A stretch of 64,000 bases of DNA, from assembly GCA_038501625.1 (NCBI GenBank), contig JAZAYU010000015.1, positions 4,920,991 to 4,984,990 of the forward strand, written 5' to 3'. Positions 57,701 through 63,649 of the stretch are shown in pieces; position 1 is the first letter of the stretch, and every line of letters starts with the position of its first letter. A program made the position numbers and the translations under genes. A model generated the notes under the pieces. It was given only the letters and a program-made list of their open reading frames with translations, made no database searches and was not told the DNA's origin. This DNA is from Corbicula japonica. Taxonomy: Eukaryota; Mollusca; Bivalvia; Venerida; Cyrenidae.

Positions 57701-58122
57701 GTTAAATAACATTGATTTGTGCAAAGATTTATTGAGCTGCATTTTGCCGTTAGAGAGATGTTGATATTTTTCTTTTTTGTCTATGACAAAGCAATGACGA
57801 ACGGAGCAATTCCTTAAAGTTCTAGTCTTTCTGAAAGGGACATGTTTTTATTTACAGCTCTATGTTTTCAAAGTGTCGAAGTTAAATTTATTGTGTAACA
57901 GCAGTACTTAATATGAACAAGGTTCTCTATACAGCACTGTGATGCTGATGTGAGCGGTAATCTGAGCAGATAAAATGTGACAATGTACAGGTACACTATG
58001 TTGCATTATAACACACAAAAATATAAGATTATATGTACGCTAAGATTATCTGTGCCAAAAATAACAACAACAACACTTACCGTTCTTTGCCCGTCCTTCG
58101 TCCGGACCTTGAGAATCCATGG
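24658..58122 (-). CDS. SLC4-family sodium-coupled bicarbonate transporter, whole gene (23 coding exons)
   Basis: The spliced product is 1051 residues, the usual length for NBC/NDCBE proteins (SLC4A4/A5/A7/A8/A10 branch), which move HCO3-/CO3 2- with Na+ across the plasma membrane for pH control and, in molluscs, possibly calcification. Seen: all 22 introns are GT-AG, phases match throughout, and the total coding length is 3156 nt. Family landmarks in order are [167 protein letters not shown] and [14 protein letters not shown]. Which vertebrate paralogue it corresponds to, and whether it is electrogenic or Cl-coupled, cannot be told from sequence alone. Introns hold most of the window's repeats. 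Family assignment is near certain. Confidence 0.96.
25080..25211 (-). CDS. SLC4 gene: last membrane span and C-tail start
   Basis: A 132-nt exon, phase 0/0, acceptor CATTCCAG, donor GTACACG. It encodes [20 protein letters not shown] and [17 protein letters not shown]. The VRKxMxxxFxxxELxWLDDxLP block ends the membrane domain. The LDDLLP acidic motif lies where some SLC4 C-tails are reported to contact carbonic anhydrase II (established for AE1, contested elsewhere; inference here). Confidence 0.95.
25335..25450 (-). repeat. Dispersed repeat R1, half interrupted by the LINE
   Basis: TATGCATATCAGGAATTGCC, a CCATCCAGCCAAA block, GTAGAGAGGAAGAGAG and an ATTCAAATT end match the 28.95-29.16 kb copy. 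The continuation is found on the other side of the LINE at 27.81 kb. Confidence 0.75.
25455..27812 (-). mobile_element. 5'-truncated non-LTR retrotransposon (LINE, Jockey/CR1 group)
   Basis: An element in minus orientation containing an uninterrupted reverse-transcriptase reading frame (about 668 codons), a ~340-bp 3' UTR and a terminal (CATT)n-type tail seen as TGAATGAATGAATG on the plus strand at 25455-25472. The 5' end is truncated inside the linker after the endonuclease, so ORF1 and the endonuclease are missing. Its left and right flanks are the two halves of an older dispersed repeat, which shows a nested insertion. Sits in an intron of the SLC4 gene, same strand. Confidence 0.93.
25795..27801 (-). 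CDS. LINE reverse transcriptase (ORF2 fragment without endonuclease)
   Basis: A non-LTR reverse transcriptase that would copy element RNA at a nicked target. Visible blocks in order: [11 protein letters not shown] and [18 protein letters not shown] (~res. 213-245), [14 protein letters not shown] (~265), [12 protein letters not shown] with the first catalytic Asp (~305), [20 protein letters not shown] (~355) and the catalytic LYADDT (~395), then the thumb and a Cys/His-poor C-terminal region ending in [13 protein letters not shown]. No stops or frameshifts, so the insertion is young. The frame is open upstream of the first Leu/Met-like start, as expected for a truncated copy rather than a true start. 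Family by motif; the exact clade needs a tree. Confidence 0.95.
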   Translation of the reverse strand: MDKHVPVRHHRVKRANQPDWVNSDILDAIKQRDKFKTKNDVENYRLLRNKVTSLMNTARKSSIERKIEDGQNNPANIWKIFKEFQNPNGHKSAINQLNIDGFELNDSETMSNYFNSFFTNVATSLKENTTYSDFPEIKEYVNGKVPKEMFFNIPYITKEKVCKMLNDLDTSKATGLDNLGPRLLKMSANVIYPVIHHLINLSIKESTVPDCWKLAKVNPLFKSGSAQDVNNYRPISILPTLSKLIEKHVHDSFMAYLNHYNLLSKSQSGFRKNHSCETALVSMLDKWIKALNEGKFVGVIMIDFRKAFDLVDFDILIRKLKLYKCSDQTIKFFKSYLYERKQVVNLNGVLSGEAEIKCGVPQGSILGPLLFLLFINDLSQVLSTAVNSADLYADDTTISDISFSKDILQQNLQHSLDILEIWCKENGMVLNTEKTKVIFITTPQKRTKMGNIQLNVNYKNISLKLTTGDKLLGVHIQDNLKWDVHVNSIKRKIASNIWLLSKIKYFIPLNSRIMYYKAYIQPHLDFCNVIWGGTGGNNLNKLLSLQKRACKTIFGPEYVSFKDAMNKINSLSIHQRIVLQKAKFMFKVHNKLVPEYIQEMFQYRESSGFNIRNSSSTDFKVPRPRIELFKESMSYSGSRIWNSIPESIRLSKTLNQFTINLTNWIKQN
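27812..28165 (-). repeat. Dispersed repeat R1, other half interrupted by the LINE
   Basis: Starts GACACCACAAACAATTTACG (also at 29.08 kb) and runs through the GTGGCAAAACAATTTGC block, a G18 homopolymer at 27902-27919 and the block with CTGTTTCTTTTATTCCTGC on the minus strand. The same blocks occur in order at 4.14-4.51 kb on the plus strand. Confidence 0.75.
28950..29160 (-). repeat. Dispersed repeat R1, uninterrupted junction copy
   Basis: Carries TATGCATGTCAGGAATAACC, the AAGAAGAGGAGAAAAGAGA block and ATTCAAATACGACACCACAA in one piece, so it shows what the site occupied by the LINE at 25.4-27.8 kb looked like before insertion. Contains a small internal duplication of GTCAAATTCAAATAC. Confidence 0.7.
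29700..30912 (+). repeat. 145-bp tandem satellite array (~8.3 units)
   Basis: TAGTTATTGATCGGACAAGG recurs at about 29735 (diverged), 29881, 30027, 30172, 30317, 30462, 30607, 30752 and 30897, i.e. exactly 145 bp apart after the first two units. Inner units are >95 % alike by eye. Each unit contains GTGACCTTGACCTTTGACCT, on the other strand three tandem AGGTCA-type half-sites. Confidence 0.95.
30918..30970 (+). repeat. (GACC)n / GACATACC microsatellite
   Basis: GACCGACCGACCGACATACC repeated with variation directly after the last 145-bp unit. Confidence 0.85.
31132..31308 (-). CDS. SLC4 gene: membrane domain exon, late TM region
   Basis: A 177-nt exon, phase 0/0, acceptor GTTTGCAG, donor GTAAGTT. 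It encodes [40 protein letters not shown], and a final hydrophobic span. Equivalent to the KHQPDHxFLRHVPLRRIHLFTxxQ block of vertebrate members. Confidence 0.97.
31562..31690 (-). repeat. SINE-like tRNA-related repeat, copy 1
   Basis: On the minus strand: ATCCGATCAACCTTG, an A-box-like GGCTAGCTCAATAGG, then CGGTGCTGTCGCCATGACGG and a B-box-like CTTGTTCGCTTCC. The same order is found at 53.39-53.51 kb. It cannot fold as a standard tRNA because the interval between boxes is about 65 bp, so it is not called as a tRNA gene. Confidence 0.7.
32397..32465 (-). CDS. SLC4 gene: membrane domain exon, [13 protein letters not shown]
   Basis: A 69-nt exon (23 codons), phase 0/0, acceptor CATTTCAG, donor GTATCGT. 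It encodes [20 protein letters not shown] and GMQ. The IPxPVLYGVFLYMG motif is diagnostic for SLC4 transporters. Confidence 0.96.
33118..33190 (-). CDS. SLC4 gene: membrane domain exon, TM10
   Basis: A 73-nt exon, phase 2 to 0, acceptor ACTTACAG, donor GTATGCT. It encodes [20 protein letters not shown] and TNVLK. Matches the REQRVTG..FxLTGxSVxxAPxLK block. It is reached only by splicing across the intron containing the 42-bp minisatellite. Confidence 0.95.
33945..34015 (+). repeat. CT-rich low-complexity tract
   Basis: CTCTCTCTCTCTTCC followed by further CTCTCTC-rich sequence; intronic. On the sense (minus) strand it is a GA-rich tract. Confidence 0.8.
34180..36077. repeat. 42-bp minisatellite (~45 units) derived from an SLC4 exon/5' splice site
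   Basis: Unit (plus strand) ACTATGGTTTCTCATATAAA followed by CCATTGTACCAGTAGTCAAGGA. The 42-bp period keeps frame, so both strands show long 14-residue-repeat frames that are not genes. Outer units at 34.18-34.33 and 36.0-36.08 kb are most diverged; central units are near-identical. A 7-unit (294-bp) higher-order repeat is visible at 35031-35324 and 35325-35618. On the minus strand each unit reads AGAAACCATAGTTCCTTGAC, TACTG, GTACAATGG, which matches the end of the exon at 36602 and its donor. Confidence 0.95.
36078..36601 (-). other. Intron start between the real donor and the minisatellite
   Basis: About 520 bp of single-copy-looking intron between the authentic 5' splice site (36601) and the first minisatellite unit. 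I see no further repeat units or exon in it. Confidence 0.6.
36602..36780 (-). CDS. SLC4 gene: membrane domain exon, TM9 (source of the intronic minisatellite)
   Basis: A 179-nt exon, phase 0 to 2, acceptor GTTTACAG, donor CAG|GTACAATAC. It encodes [40 protein letters not shown] and ends GEKPQFLGC. Its last ~27 bases plus the first ~15 intron bases match the 42-bp unit repeated at 34.2-36.1 kb in the intron that follows. Confidence 0.97.
37481..37648 (-). CDS. SLC4 gene: membrane domain exon, TM8
   Basis: A 168-nt exon, phase 0/0, acceptor ATTTTCAG, donor GTAAGCT. It encodes [20 protein letters not shown], a span [20 protein letters not shown], and [26 protein letters not shown] is a family signature. 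The stilbene-reactive-lysine region reads KLQK across the junction, where vertebrate NBCs have KLKK. Confidence 0.97.
37920..38284 (-). CDS. SLC4 gene: membrane domain exon, rest of the outer loop, TM6-TM7
   Basis: A 365-nt exon, phase 1 to 0, acceptor TGTTTCAG, donor GTACACT. The loop part carries three N-glycosylation sequons (NFT, NIT, NGS) and three more cysteines. Two membrane spans follow ([19 protein letters not shown] and [20 protein letters not shown]), then [12 protein letters not shown], the conserved TPKLxVPxxFxPT region. Confidence 0.97.
38712..39420. repeat. ~41-bp minisatellite rich in CACGTG (E-box) motifs
   Basis: Unit approximates GTACTACGTGCTTACTCACG then TGCACGTGTAGTTTGAGCTAG; about 17 units, degenerate at both edges. 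Each unit holds one or two CACGTG/GCACGTG sites. On the sense strand of the SLC4 gene most units contain CACGTGAGTAAGC, i.e. a GTGAGTAAG sequence close to donor consensus. Located in the intron splitting the large extracellular loop. Confidence 0.9.
39884..40200 (-). CDS. SLC4 gene: membrane domain exon, TM4-TM5 and start of the large outer loop
   Basis: A 317-nt exon, phase 2 to 1, acceptor TTTTACAG, donor GTAAGTA. It contains two hydrophobic spans (around [16 protein letters not shown] and [15 protein letters not shown]) separated by the invariant YITRFTEE. It then runs into an extracellular segment with three cysteines (DCECIAPNC) and a Thr-rich stretch. This loop is glycosylated and disulphide-bonded in vertebrate NBCs. 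Confidence 0.97.
40355..40440 (+). repeat. Dispersed repeat R1, fragment (weak)
   Basis: GATGTGGCCTTTCCTGATATGC and TTATTTCAC resemble the reverse complement of the R1 block at 25.34 kb. Only one block recognisable. Confidence 0.35.
41217..41350 (-). CDS. SLC4 gene: membrane domain exon, TM2-TM3
   Basis: A 134-nt exon, phase 0 to 2, donor GTAAGTG. It encodes [20 protein letters not shown] and [17 protein letters not shown]. The GQPLxILGSTGP motif in TM3 belongs to the ion-binding core of SLC4 transporters. The acceptor ATTAG has a modest pyrimidine tract. Confidence 0.97.
41683..41857 (-). CDS. SLC4 gene: membrane domain exon, TM1
   Basis: A 175-nt exon, phase 2 to 0, acceptor CTTTCAG, donor GTAGTTA. 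It encodes [20 protein letters not shown], a hydrophobic first membrane span ([20 protein letters not shown]) and [10 protein letters not shown]. The KRKxPWYxSDY motif marks entry into the transmembrane domain. Confidence 0.97.
42623..42726 (-). CDS. SLC4 gene: pre-membrane linker exon
   Basis: A 104-nt exon, phase 0 to 2, acceptor TTATTCAG, donor GTAAGAC. It encodes [20 protein letters not shown] and a short acidic/His tail ending AMSK. The internal Met codons are in frame but are not likely starts. The HHDDDE patch is a local acidic, potentially metal-binding stretch (inference only). Confidence 0.9.
42998..43144 (-). CDS. SLC4 gene: cytoplasmic core exon ([13 protein letters not shown])
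   Basis: A 147-nt exon, phase 0/0, acceptor GTGTGTTAG, donor GTGAAGC. It encodes [34 protein letters not shown] and NPKIRIEPP. This block (xxxVTVLPPGEWDPxIRIEPP) is one of the most conserved signatures of the Na-coupled branch. Confidence 0.96.
43599..43680 (-). CDS. SLC4 gene: cytoplasmic core exon ([13 protein letters not shown])
   Basis: An 82-nt exon, phase 2 to 0, acceptor ATTTCAG, donor GTAAGCT. It encodes [20 protein letters not shown] followed by IATMMTDD. Counterpart of RFLFILLGP...EIGRSIATLMTDE in vertebrate members. Confidence 0.94.
44169..44326 (-). CDS. SLC4 gene: cytoplasmic core exon (NSAFMRKIP)
   Basis: A 158-nt exon, phase 0 to 2, acceptor TTTATAG, donor AAG|GTATTT. It encodes [14 protein letters not shown], a [12 protein letters not shown] segment and [12 protein letters not shown], equivalent to the NSAFMKKIP, VGEVxFLxxP and LTEVPVPTR blocks of vertebrate NBCs. 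Confidence 0.95.
44568..44647 (-). CDS. SLC4 gene: Ser-rich regulatory linker exon
   Basis: An 80-nt exon, phase 1 to 0, acceptor TTTTACAG, donor GTATTTG. It encodes [20 protein letters not shown] and LVSQDYK. The Ser/Thr density and acidic following residues suggest a phosphoregulated linker in the cytoplasmic domain. It is joined on phase and position, being less conserved than its neighbours. Confidence 0.88.
46386..46518. repeat. 133-bp palindromic foldback
   Basis: GGTTATAAACCTGAGTTTGG..TCTGATTGGCTGAAATGGCGAC pairs with GTCGCCATTTCAGCCAATCAGA..TTTTATAACC around a centre at ~46452, with only a few mismatches. The arms contain ATTGG/CCAAT. Intronic. Confidence 0.85.
46749..46898 (-). CDS. 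SLC4 gene: cytoplasmic core exon
   Basis: A 150-nt exon, phase 1/1, acceptor GTTTCAG. It encodes [20 protein letters not shown], then a basic, His-rich stretch ([18 protein letters not shown]). Of two possible donors, only the one at 46748 (G|GTCAGT) keeps the next exon in frame. The basic stretch matches the region that in vertebrate NBCs precedes a variable, regulatory insert. Confidence 0.94.
47679..47839 (-). CDS. SLC4 gene: cytoplasmic core exon
   Basis: A 161-nt exon, phase 2 to 1, acceptor ACTCTAG, donor GTGATTT. It encodes [20 protein letters not shown] and then the family-typical [20 protein letters not shown] with GLMLDLD. This is the start of the band-3-type cytoplasmic fold shared by all SLC4 proteins. 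Confidence 0.96.
48149..48326 (-). CDS. SLC4 gene: N-terminal domain exon
   Basis: A 178-nt exon, phase 1 in and 2 out, acceptor AATTACAG, donor GTATTGC. Residues about 57-115. It ends in the conserved GNWEWRETA before the R-W-V-K-F-E-E junction typical of the SLC4 cytoplasmic core. Confidence 0.93.
48997..49077 (-). CDS. SLC4 gene: N-terminal variable exon
   Basis: An 81-nt exon, phase 1/1, acceptor GCCTTCAG, donor GTAAGAA. It encodes [20 protein letters not shown] followed by [13 protein letters not shown] is a consensus-like basophilic kinase site (R-R-x-S). It sits before the conserved cytoplasmic core, where other SLC4 transporters also vary by alternative exons. It is symmetric, so it too could be skipped in frame. 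Confidence 0.88.
50370..50570 (-). repeat. Dispersed repeat R2, copy 2
   Basis: Reverse complement of the 21.4-kb copy: TTCTATGTGACGTCATAACTA at one end and GAGTATGTAATAAAAGGAAT..GTCAGTATGCAGG at the other. Confidence 0.65.
50700..51280. mobile_element. Small element with 41-bp perfect-like inverted ends
   Basis: GCTTTCCAAAAAGCTAGTCG..GGTCATTAGCACAACCTTTTAA (50701-50741) is inverted at 51240-51279 with a single mismatch. The 500-bp interior is non-coding. Confidence 0.72.
51285..51515 (+). repeat. Direct repeat, two ~110-bp units 127 bp apart
   Basis: TTGTCTATTATTG(A/T)CAGTTTCATGAC(T/C)CGATT and the following TGCAAAAnATGTGT..TTC blocks occur twice. The TTTGGAAAGC end motif of the adjoining inverted-end element precedes both. 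Confidence 0.75.
52750..52835 (+). repeat. Short direct duplication
   Basis: GATGGATGAAAAAAATATGT plus TACCATAA occurs twice back to back. Confidence 0.85.
53385..53512 (+). repeat. SINE-like tRNA-related repeat, copy 2
   Basis: ATCCGATCAACC, A-box-like CGGCTAGCTCAGTTGG, GGTGCTGTCGCCGTGACGG and B-box-like GGGTTCGCTCCC. The B box is closer to consensus than in copy 1. Both copies sit in SLC4 introns in opposite orientation. Confidence 0.72.
54672..54695 (-). CDS. SLC4 gene: 24-nt cassette microexon A
   Basis: A 24-nt exon between TTCTGTAG and GTAAGTCAGGCT, phase 1/1, encoding GILKTSSS in frame. About 17 of 24 positions match microexon B, and the first 12 intron bases after both donors are identical. 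It is Ser/Thr rich with a basic residue, so it could carry phosphorylation sites (inference). Can be used with, instead of, or without microexon B without changing frame. Confidence 0.75.
55358..55381 (-). CDS. SLC4 gene: 24-nt cassette microexon B
   Basis: A 24-nt exon between TTATTTCAG and GTAAGTCAGGCT. It is phase 1 on both sides, so including or skipping it adds or removes exactly 8 residues (GIPKAPSS in frame). It is closely similar to the second microexon 0.7 kb downstream, including the flanking splice-site sequence. Cytoplasmic N-terminal segment, residues about 14-21. Expression is inferred, not shown. Confidence 0.75.
57335..57800. mobile_element. Foldback element, diverged copy 2
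   Basis: TTAGAACAGTAAAGAAAAATAG, ACATGAGTGAATTGATACTGACAAC and GATTTGTGCAAAGATTTATTG align with the element at 3.1-3.8 kb. The centre (TTTACGCGACCTGGAAATTG) is in the opposite orientation relative to the arms. The outer left end is not recognisable. Confidence 0.6.
58081..58122 (-). CDS. SLC4 gene: start-codon exon
   Basis: ATG at 58120 in a strong Kozak context (CCATGG) encodes [13 protein letters not shown] plus one base (phase 1), followed by the donor GTAAGTG. A T-rich tract ending CTATAG lies immediately 5' of CCATGG, so the exon probably begins at 58122 and a non-coding first exon lies further upstream (higher coordinates). The assignment rests on phase compatibility with both microexons and with the 49.0-kb exon. 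Confidence 0.8.
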
Positions 58123-58435
58123 CTATAGAGCAAAAAAATGTCAACATTATAACAATAAGAAATAGTGTTTAATATGCGGTTATGAAAATAGTTTGAATAA
58201 TTTGATACAACTTGTTTAATACTCCATTCTGTATTTTTTCATGTGCTAATATTTTTCTGGCACTTTCCTACACGTATTGTTGCGGTCACCTCATTAAGTC
58301 CTTATTGACAAATCTTCCGTTACCTTCAAAATGGAACGAAAAGTAAACAGTGACGTCAACATTGACGTTTTTTATTGTCTGTATTTAGAAGAACACATAT
58401 TTATTTTATGCTTTTCAGAGAAATATAGAATTTTC

Positions 58436-58500
58436 CCGGTGAAATAAAAGTGGTATTTCACTGTTTTCAAACAGTGGAATATCATTTTTATTTTCACTGT
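58436..58500. repeat. Hairpin, TGAAATAAAAGTG arms
   Basis: GTGAAATAAAAGTGGTATTTCACTG pairs with CAGTGGAATATCATTTTTATTTTCAC around GTTTTCAAAC. Upstream of the SLC4 start exon. Confidence 0.75.
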
Positions 58501-58683
58501 TTTTTGACGTTGGTACCCAAACGCACACAACAGTCCGAATGAGAACGTTTAGAAATCGGACTCAAGTTTAGTCATATGACGTCATGACGTCACGTCGAAG
58601 ACAAACGTTTTTGGCGCCATTTCATGCAATGTTTCTGCCTATTTCACACAAATTATGCACTAAAAGCATAAAATAAAAAGAAA

Positions 58684-58833
58684 ATTTGTTTTTACCAGTG
58701 TAAGATAGAAATATATTCACTCGTGAACTCCGGAATTATGTATTTTCACTCGTGGCTTCGCCACTCGTGAAAATACCAATTCCGGAGCTCACTCGGTGAA
58801 ATATATTTCTATCTTACACTGGTAAAAACAAAT
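58684..58833. repeat. 150-bp near-perfect palindrome
   Basis: ATTTGTTTTTACCAGTGTAA..CACTCGTGGC pairs with GCCACTCGTG..TTACACTGGTAAAAACAAAT around CTTCG. About 0.6 kb upstream of the SLC4 start exon, so it would lie in the 5' intron or promoter region. Confidence 0.88.
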
Positions 58834-59589
58834 ATCCTCTATATAATCCAGCATTAAACATGATACATTGTTTGTAAATACGCAGCACAAACTATTTGTC
58901 TAATTAAGCTATCAATTAAAATCGGAGATGAATTTAAAAATTACACTTTAAATTTAATTCCATTTTAGATTGTACATTCAGATACACCATATTTATTTAG
59001 TAACGCCAGCCCTCGTCTTCAATAATTTCTAACATAAGACGACGTGAACAATGTTCAACAGGATTTTCGCTGCAACAAATCTCGATACAAATAAATTTAT
59101 CAATTACTGTAATAAAATTTCATAAACGAGCGTTGCACGTTCTCTGATTCGCCTTAATTGATATTCATGATGTGAAACAATTGCAAGTTTTTACAATGTG
59201 TGAAACATGATTTAAGACGATAAATTAGTGAACATGAACATTTTAGCAAATCATAAAGATTGTAACTTTATCAAGGTAAGTAAAACAACAACACCAATGT
59301 TGATTACAACGTAACGAAATAGGCGCTATGTAAGTGGGCGACATATAATATATAGAAGAGCACGACAGTAAACGGCAATTTCCGCGTGTGAAGAATATCG
59401 AAACCCCTAAAAATTCCTCATTTCATCTTGACCTTGTTTACCTGTAATCCGGTGATTCAGGTGCAGACAAAAAACTCCACAAATACTCTTTTTTCAGTTT
59501 AAGAAAGAGATTAAACTCGTGTTACAGCAAGGATTGTAAGATTTACCAACAATATTCAACATCATGTCCCATAGAACATAACCATGACA

Positions 59590-59765
59590 GGGCGGTATGA
59601 TATAGTTCCGTTGTCCGTGTTAAAGTCCGTATCCGTGTATGTTTCCATGTCCGCGAATCACACCGTTGTGTACATTTATAACGTGCGTGGCGTGTATGCG
59701 CAGATTTCCGGGCCAGGAGTCGTTTCGCCCGATGATCGATATTACACGGACACGTAAAATTAAAG
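59590..59765. promoter_or_regulatory. CpG-richer patch upstream of the SLC4 start exon (possible promoter region)
   Basis: Against an AT-rich background this stretch has repeated TCCGTGT(T/A), ATAACGTGCGTGGCGTG and GGTCGTTTCGCCCGATGATCG-like CpG-containing segments. It lies ~1.5 kb upstream of the start-codon exon. No TATA box or initiator can be asserted; listed only as a candidate. Confidence 0.2.
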
Positions 59766-62700
59766 GATAAATGTGTTTAACAAAGCTTCTCAGAAACAAG
59801 TTTCATTCTAATGAAATCACCGAAACTCTAGTAGAAATAGTTCCCCGAGAAAACCCGGGTGTTACGATGCCAGATAACAATAATCGTACCTTAGTGATGA
59901 AAAACATTAAATTGTATTGCAAGTATATAAAATAGTATAAATAGTGATGGAATTGTATTACAAGTGAATAATAAATAGCAATTTAATAAAGATTCGATAA
60001 ATTATGTAGTCACTCACCGATTTTATTTTCCATCAAGAACAATTAAGACAGGCAAACTTTTTTCTAAAGTTGTAAAAAATGAATCTGAAATCACCATCTC
60101 GTTTTAATTTTTAGTACAACTAAAGTTGATCCGCTGATAAATATTTAAACAGATTTATGTAAAAGTATCGAAATGCACTGCCTACAGCATAGTTTGTAAG
60201 TTACAAAACAGTGAACAACCTTAATATATTTTAGAATACAATTTGAAATGATAATTAACCCTTCTCGAATATATTTTTATTTCAATGATAAAAAATTATT
60301 CAAAAACTCAATTTTAAATTTTTAAAAGATGTAAAGTAAAACAAAAATAATGGTTCAAAATCTTTCTTTTTTATTGCAGTGTTATAACTTTAAAATGCAT
60401 TTGATGGATGCGAAGAAGATGTAAATGATATGTTATACTAACTTTAAATGTTACACTTTCTGTCGGACAGAAACTTTTAAACATATATTCCCTAGCTGAT
60501 GACTGCTAGCACCTCTTTGAAGATATAGATTAACAGTTTCCTCAAATGTATCTCTAAACAGTGTGGTATCAATGCGCAGGTTATCAGGTTTCAGGCTATT
60601 AGTGAAAAAAGTAGTCCGGTATTTTTCCGTTTCATTTACGCATTATTTTTGTGAGATTTCATCGAATATTACGGTTTGAATTCCAAACAAAAATCCTTTG
60701 CTTATTTATTCCTACTAGAAATTCTTTGAAGTTTAATGCGACATTAGCATAATTTTGGATATATTTATTAGTCTGCTTATAAATTAACTGTCACTTCTAG
60801 CTTTTCAAATAAGTTCTGATTTAAATTGTTAAAACCTCCTAAACAAACAAACAACACTTGATATTTTTTAGTGATAGAATCGAGATATACTTCTTGTGTG
60901 GCTTTTGTTGGTTGACAAGTATAACTTGATCTCGGTTTAGTTATGAAACCGGCCAGATAGCCACAGTCACTCTGGAGAACTCTTTAATTGACAATTTTTA
61001 TTAAACAATCAATGTCTGCTCTTCTACGTGCGCATTTTATTGTAGTTCGACACTCTTGTTTATCATAATTGCGTGAAGTTTTACACGGATAGTTAAAGGA
61101 AAAGATAAATTTGAAGAGCATTTTATTACTAAAACTGAGTTTCTTGACCTTTTCATGACAAACGTTTTCTAAAACATATATCTGGATTTGGTAAGATTGA
61201 TAGAAAAAACAACACGTATGTGGTACATGTAGCAATAAACAAGGTTTTACATGCACCGGTTTTTGGAACGCACCGATCTTCATCCGCAGGCCTTAACAGT
61301 TAATTCGCATGTAATCAAAGGATGATGAAGACCACGACGACGACGATGATGATGATGATGATGATGATGATGATAATGTTACTGATTATGATGATTAAAA
61401 TGAGTTCAAACATAAGGTACCCCGGAAGCGTAATACAAATGTCATGTGTCAATATGAAAGTTGTCACACAATGCCATTAATCAATCTGCTACTGCATATT
61501 CACTGTAACCAAAATATAATAAATAAAATAGTCTTTAGTGACTGTTCACTCTTCTCCTTTGATGAACATTTTACTAAACATCTAAGAATCAGCTTAACTT
61601 TAAAAGAAAATCACTTACTACTTTGTGAGTATGTAACCTTAAACGACATCTTTATCCACCAGAGTTTCTGCTTCAGCTAGAAGTTCCTGCAGATAACACA
61701 CAGACGCTGAGATAAATAGGCTAACACATTCTCCAACACAACAAAAAACAAAGCTGGAACAATCGTTCCTAGAACCATCATGCTATGTTTGTTTTTCGTT
61801 TAATGTTTTTGTAAGTTCTTTACATGTTGTGCAAACGTATTTGTGTTTATAATCAGTATATTTATCGTTATATGTTGTGGTGTTGTAAAATTATATATGG
61901 ATATTATACGTATACATCATGTTATGTAGACATTTTATTACCTTATGTGCCTCTTTTATTTTATTGCATCTATATTTTGTTATAGTATGTGAAAACATTT
62001 TAATATTATGCCCATACATAATTATATTATGTCTATATTTTAATTTATTGTTTTGTTGATTATTTATATCACGTTTTTCTTTAACCGTATTCTGAGCAGT
62101 GAATTAATGTTGATGTCGTGAGTTTGTTCTCCAGCACAGCGACAATCATCATCCGTCCTATCTTCCGAAAAAAATTTATAATAATAACAGCAATAAGATT
62201 ATGACAACATGCAGTAGTTTAGTTTTATTGTGAACTTTCCTTCCTTTGTTAAGACAATACCACTTGTAAGAATTATTGTCGTATTCTGAAGATGTGTTGT
62301 GCTTGCGGAGTGCTTAACTTGCTTTTATTTCACGTTGACTATTTTCACGTTGCCTTCTCATAGTCCGGTTTCATTTGTTCGATTTATCCGAATATACTAC
62401 CTCGGAAAATCCAGTATATCATATAATAGTTACCGCTACATAACATAATGTTACCACCTTTACATAACACTACAAAGCAAAGTTTGCAAAAGATGTTATA
62501 ATACTGAGACAGAATAAAATGAAAACAATCAACTACATATGATATAATTGGAAACATATAATATAATAAAAACTGCCGTAATAAACAAAGCCACAACAAA
62601 TAACGATTTGTCGACATAAAATAAATATAATTGCACAACATGTAAAGCACTAGGTGTCATGTAATAAAAACAAACAAAATGATTAAGGTTAAGGGCTACG

Positions 62701-63649
62701 AAAGACCGTGCCGGCGTTCCATACTGGTCCAGTGTCTATCGTTATCTATTTATGCGCTACACAATTTTGAACCGAAAATAAATCAAACATGATCTTTATT
62801 TTACATTATCATCCGTTACTGAAACTATCTCACTAATATAAAATTGTCCTTAATTAATAAAAGCTACCACTTCTGCACAAAGCTGACTAGTGCATGAACA
62901 TGTTTCATAGTCTCGGGGCCATATCCCAAGATTATAGATTGTGTACTGAAGATCGGTCTTCAACTATCAGTCATCTGTCAGATTGGTTAAATTTAGCTCT
63001 GTCACAAAACTGATAAGTTTTTTTTCAACAAACATTTGATGATCTCGGATTCCAGTTATTTACTTTTATTAAAGTCGTTTAAATAGGTTACGATTGTTTG
63101 CATGTGGACGCGGTTTTACGCTTCAGATCAAAACTTAAATAATCCCCCACCACCAACTGATAACTGAAAAGGCGTTAACAACAAGAAAAACGTAGACAGA
63201 AGATTTACATTAACTTAAGGTGTATAAATATACAGAAAAAGTTTACAGTATAGCAATTATGATCCATTATTTTTAAGGTATCATTCACCATAACCAAGTC
63301 AAATGATAATGATGCTAATCGGTTTTGAAAGTATTAATCAATCTTTATAAAGAAAACACTGCGTTTTCTTACTTCTCAATTTCTGTGAAAACGAACAAAT
63401 TTGAGTAATCGCTAATTTTGATAAAATATCAAAATACAAAATTATGATGAATTATAATTTTAAACGTATCGCAATTTGTTTATTCAATGACAAATACGAT
63501 TACCCTATGCTGTATTTCATTAAAATGCAAAAAATAGAAGGAACTTCACAAACTCATTGACGTAATAATCTCAAATTTTACGAAAAACAATTCAAGTTTA
63601 ACTTATTTATACAGTCATCCACATGACAAAAAAACTATAAGGTTAACAA
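59766..63649. other. No gene seen upstream of the SLC4 gene
   Basis: AT-rich sequence with short chance frames and one microsatellite. No protein block or splice-consistent exon recognised. Confidence 0.45.
61325..61376 (+). repeat. (GAC)n(GAT)n trinucleotide microsatellite
   Basis: GACGACGACGATGATGATGATG continuing as GAT to about 61374; roughly 15 triplets. Confidence 0.9.
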
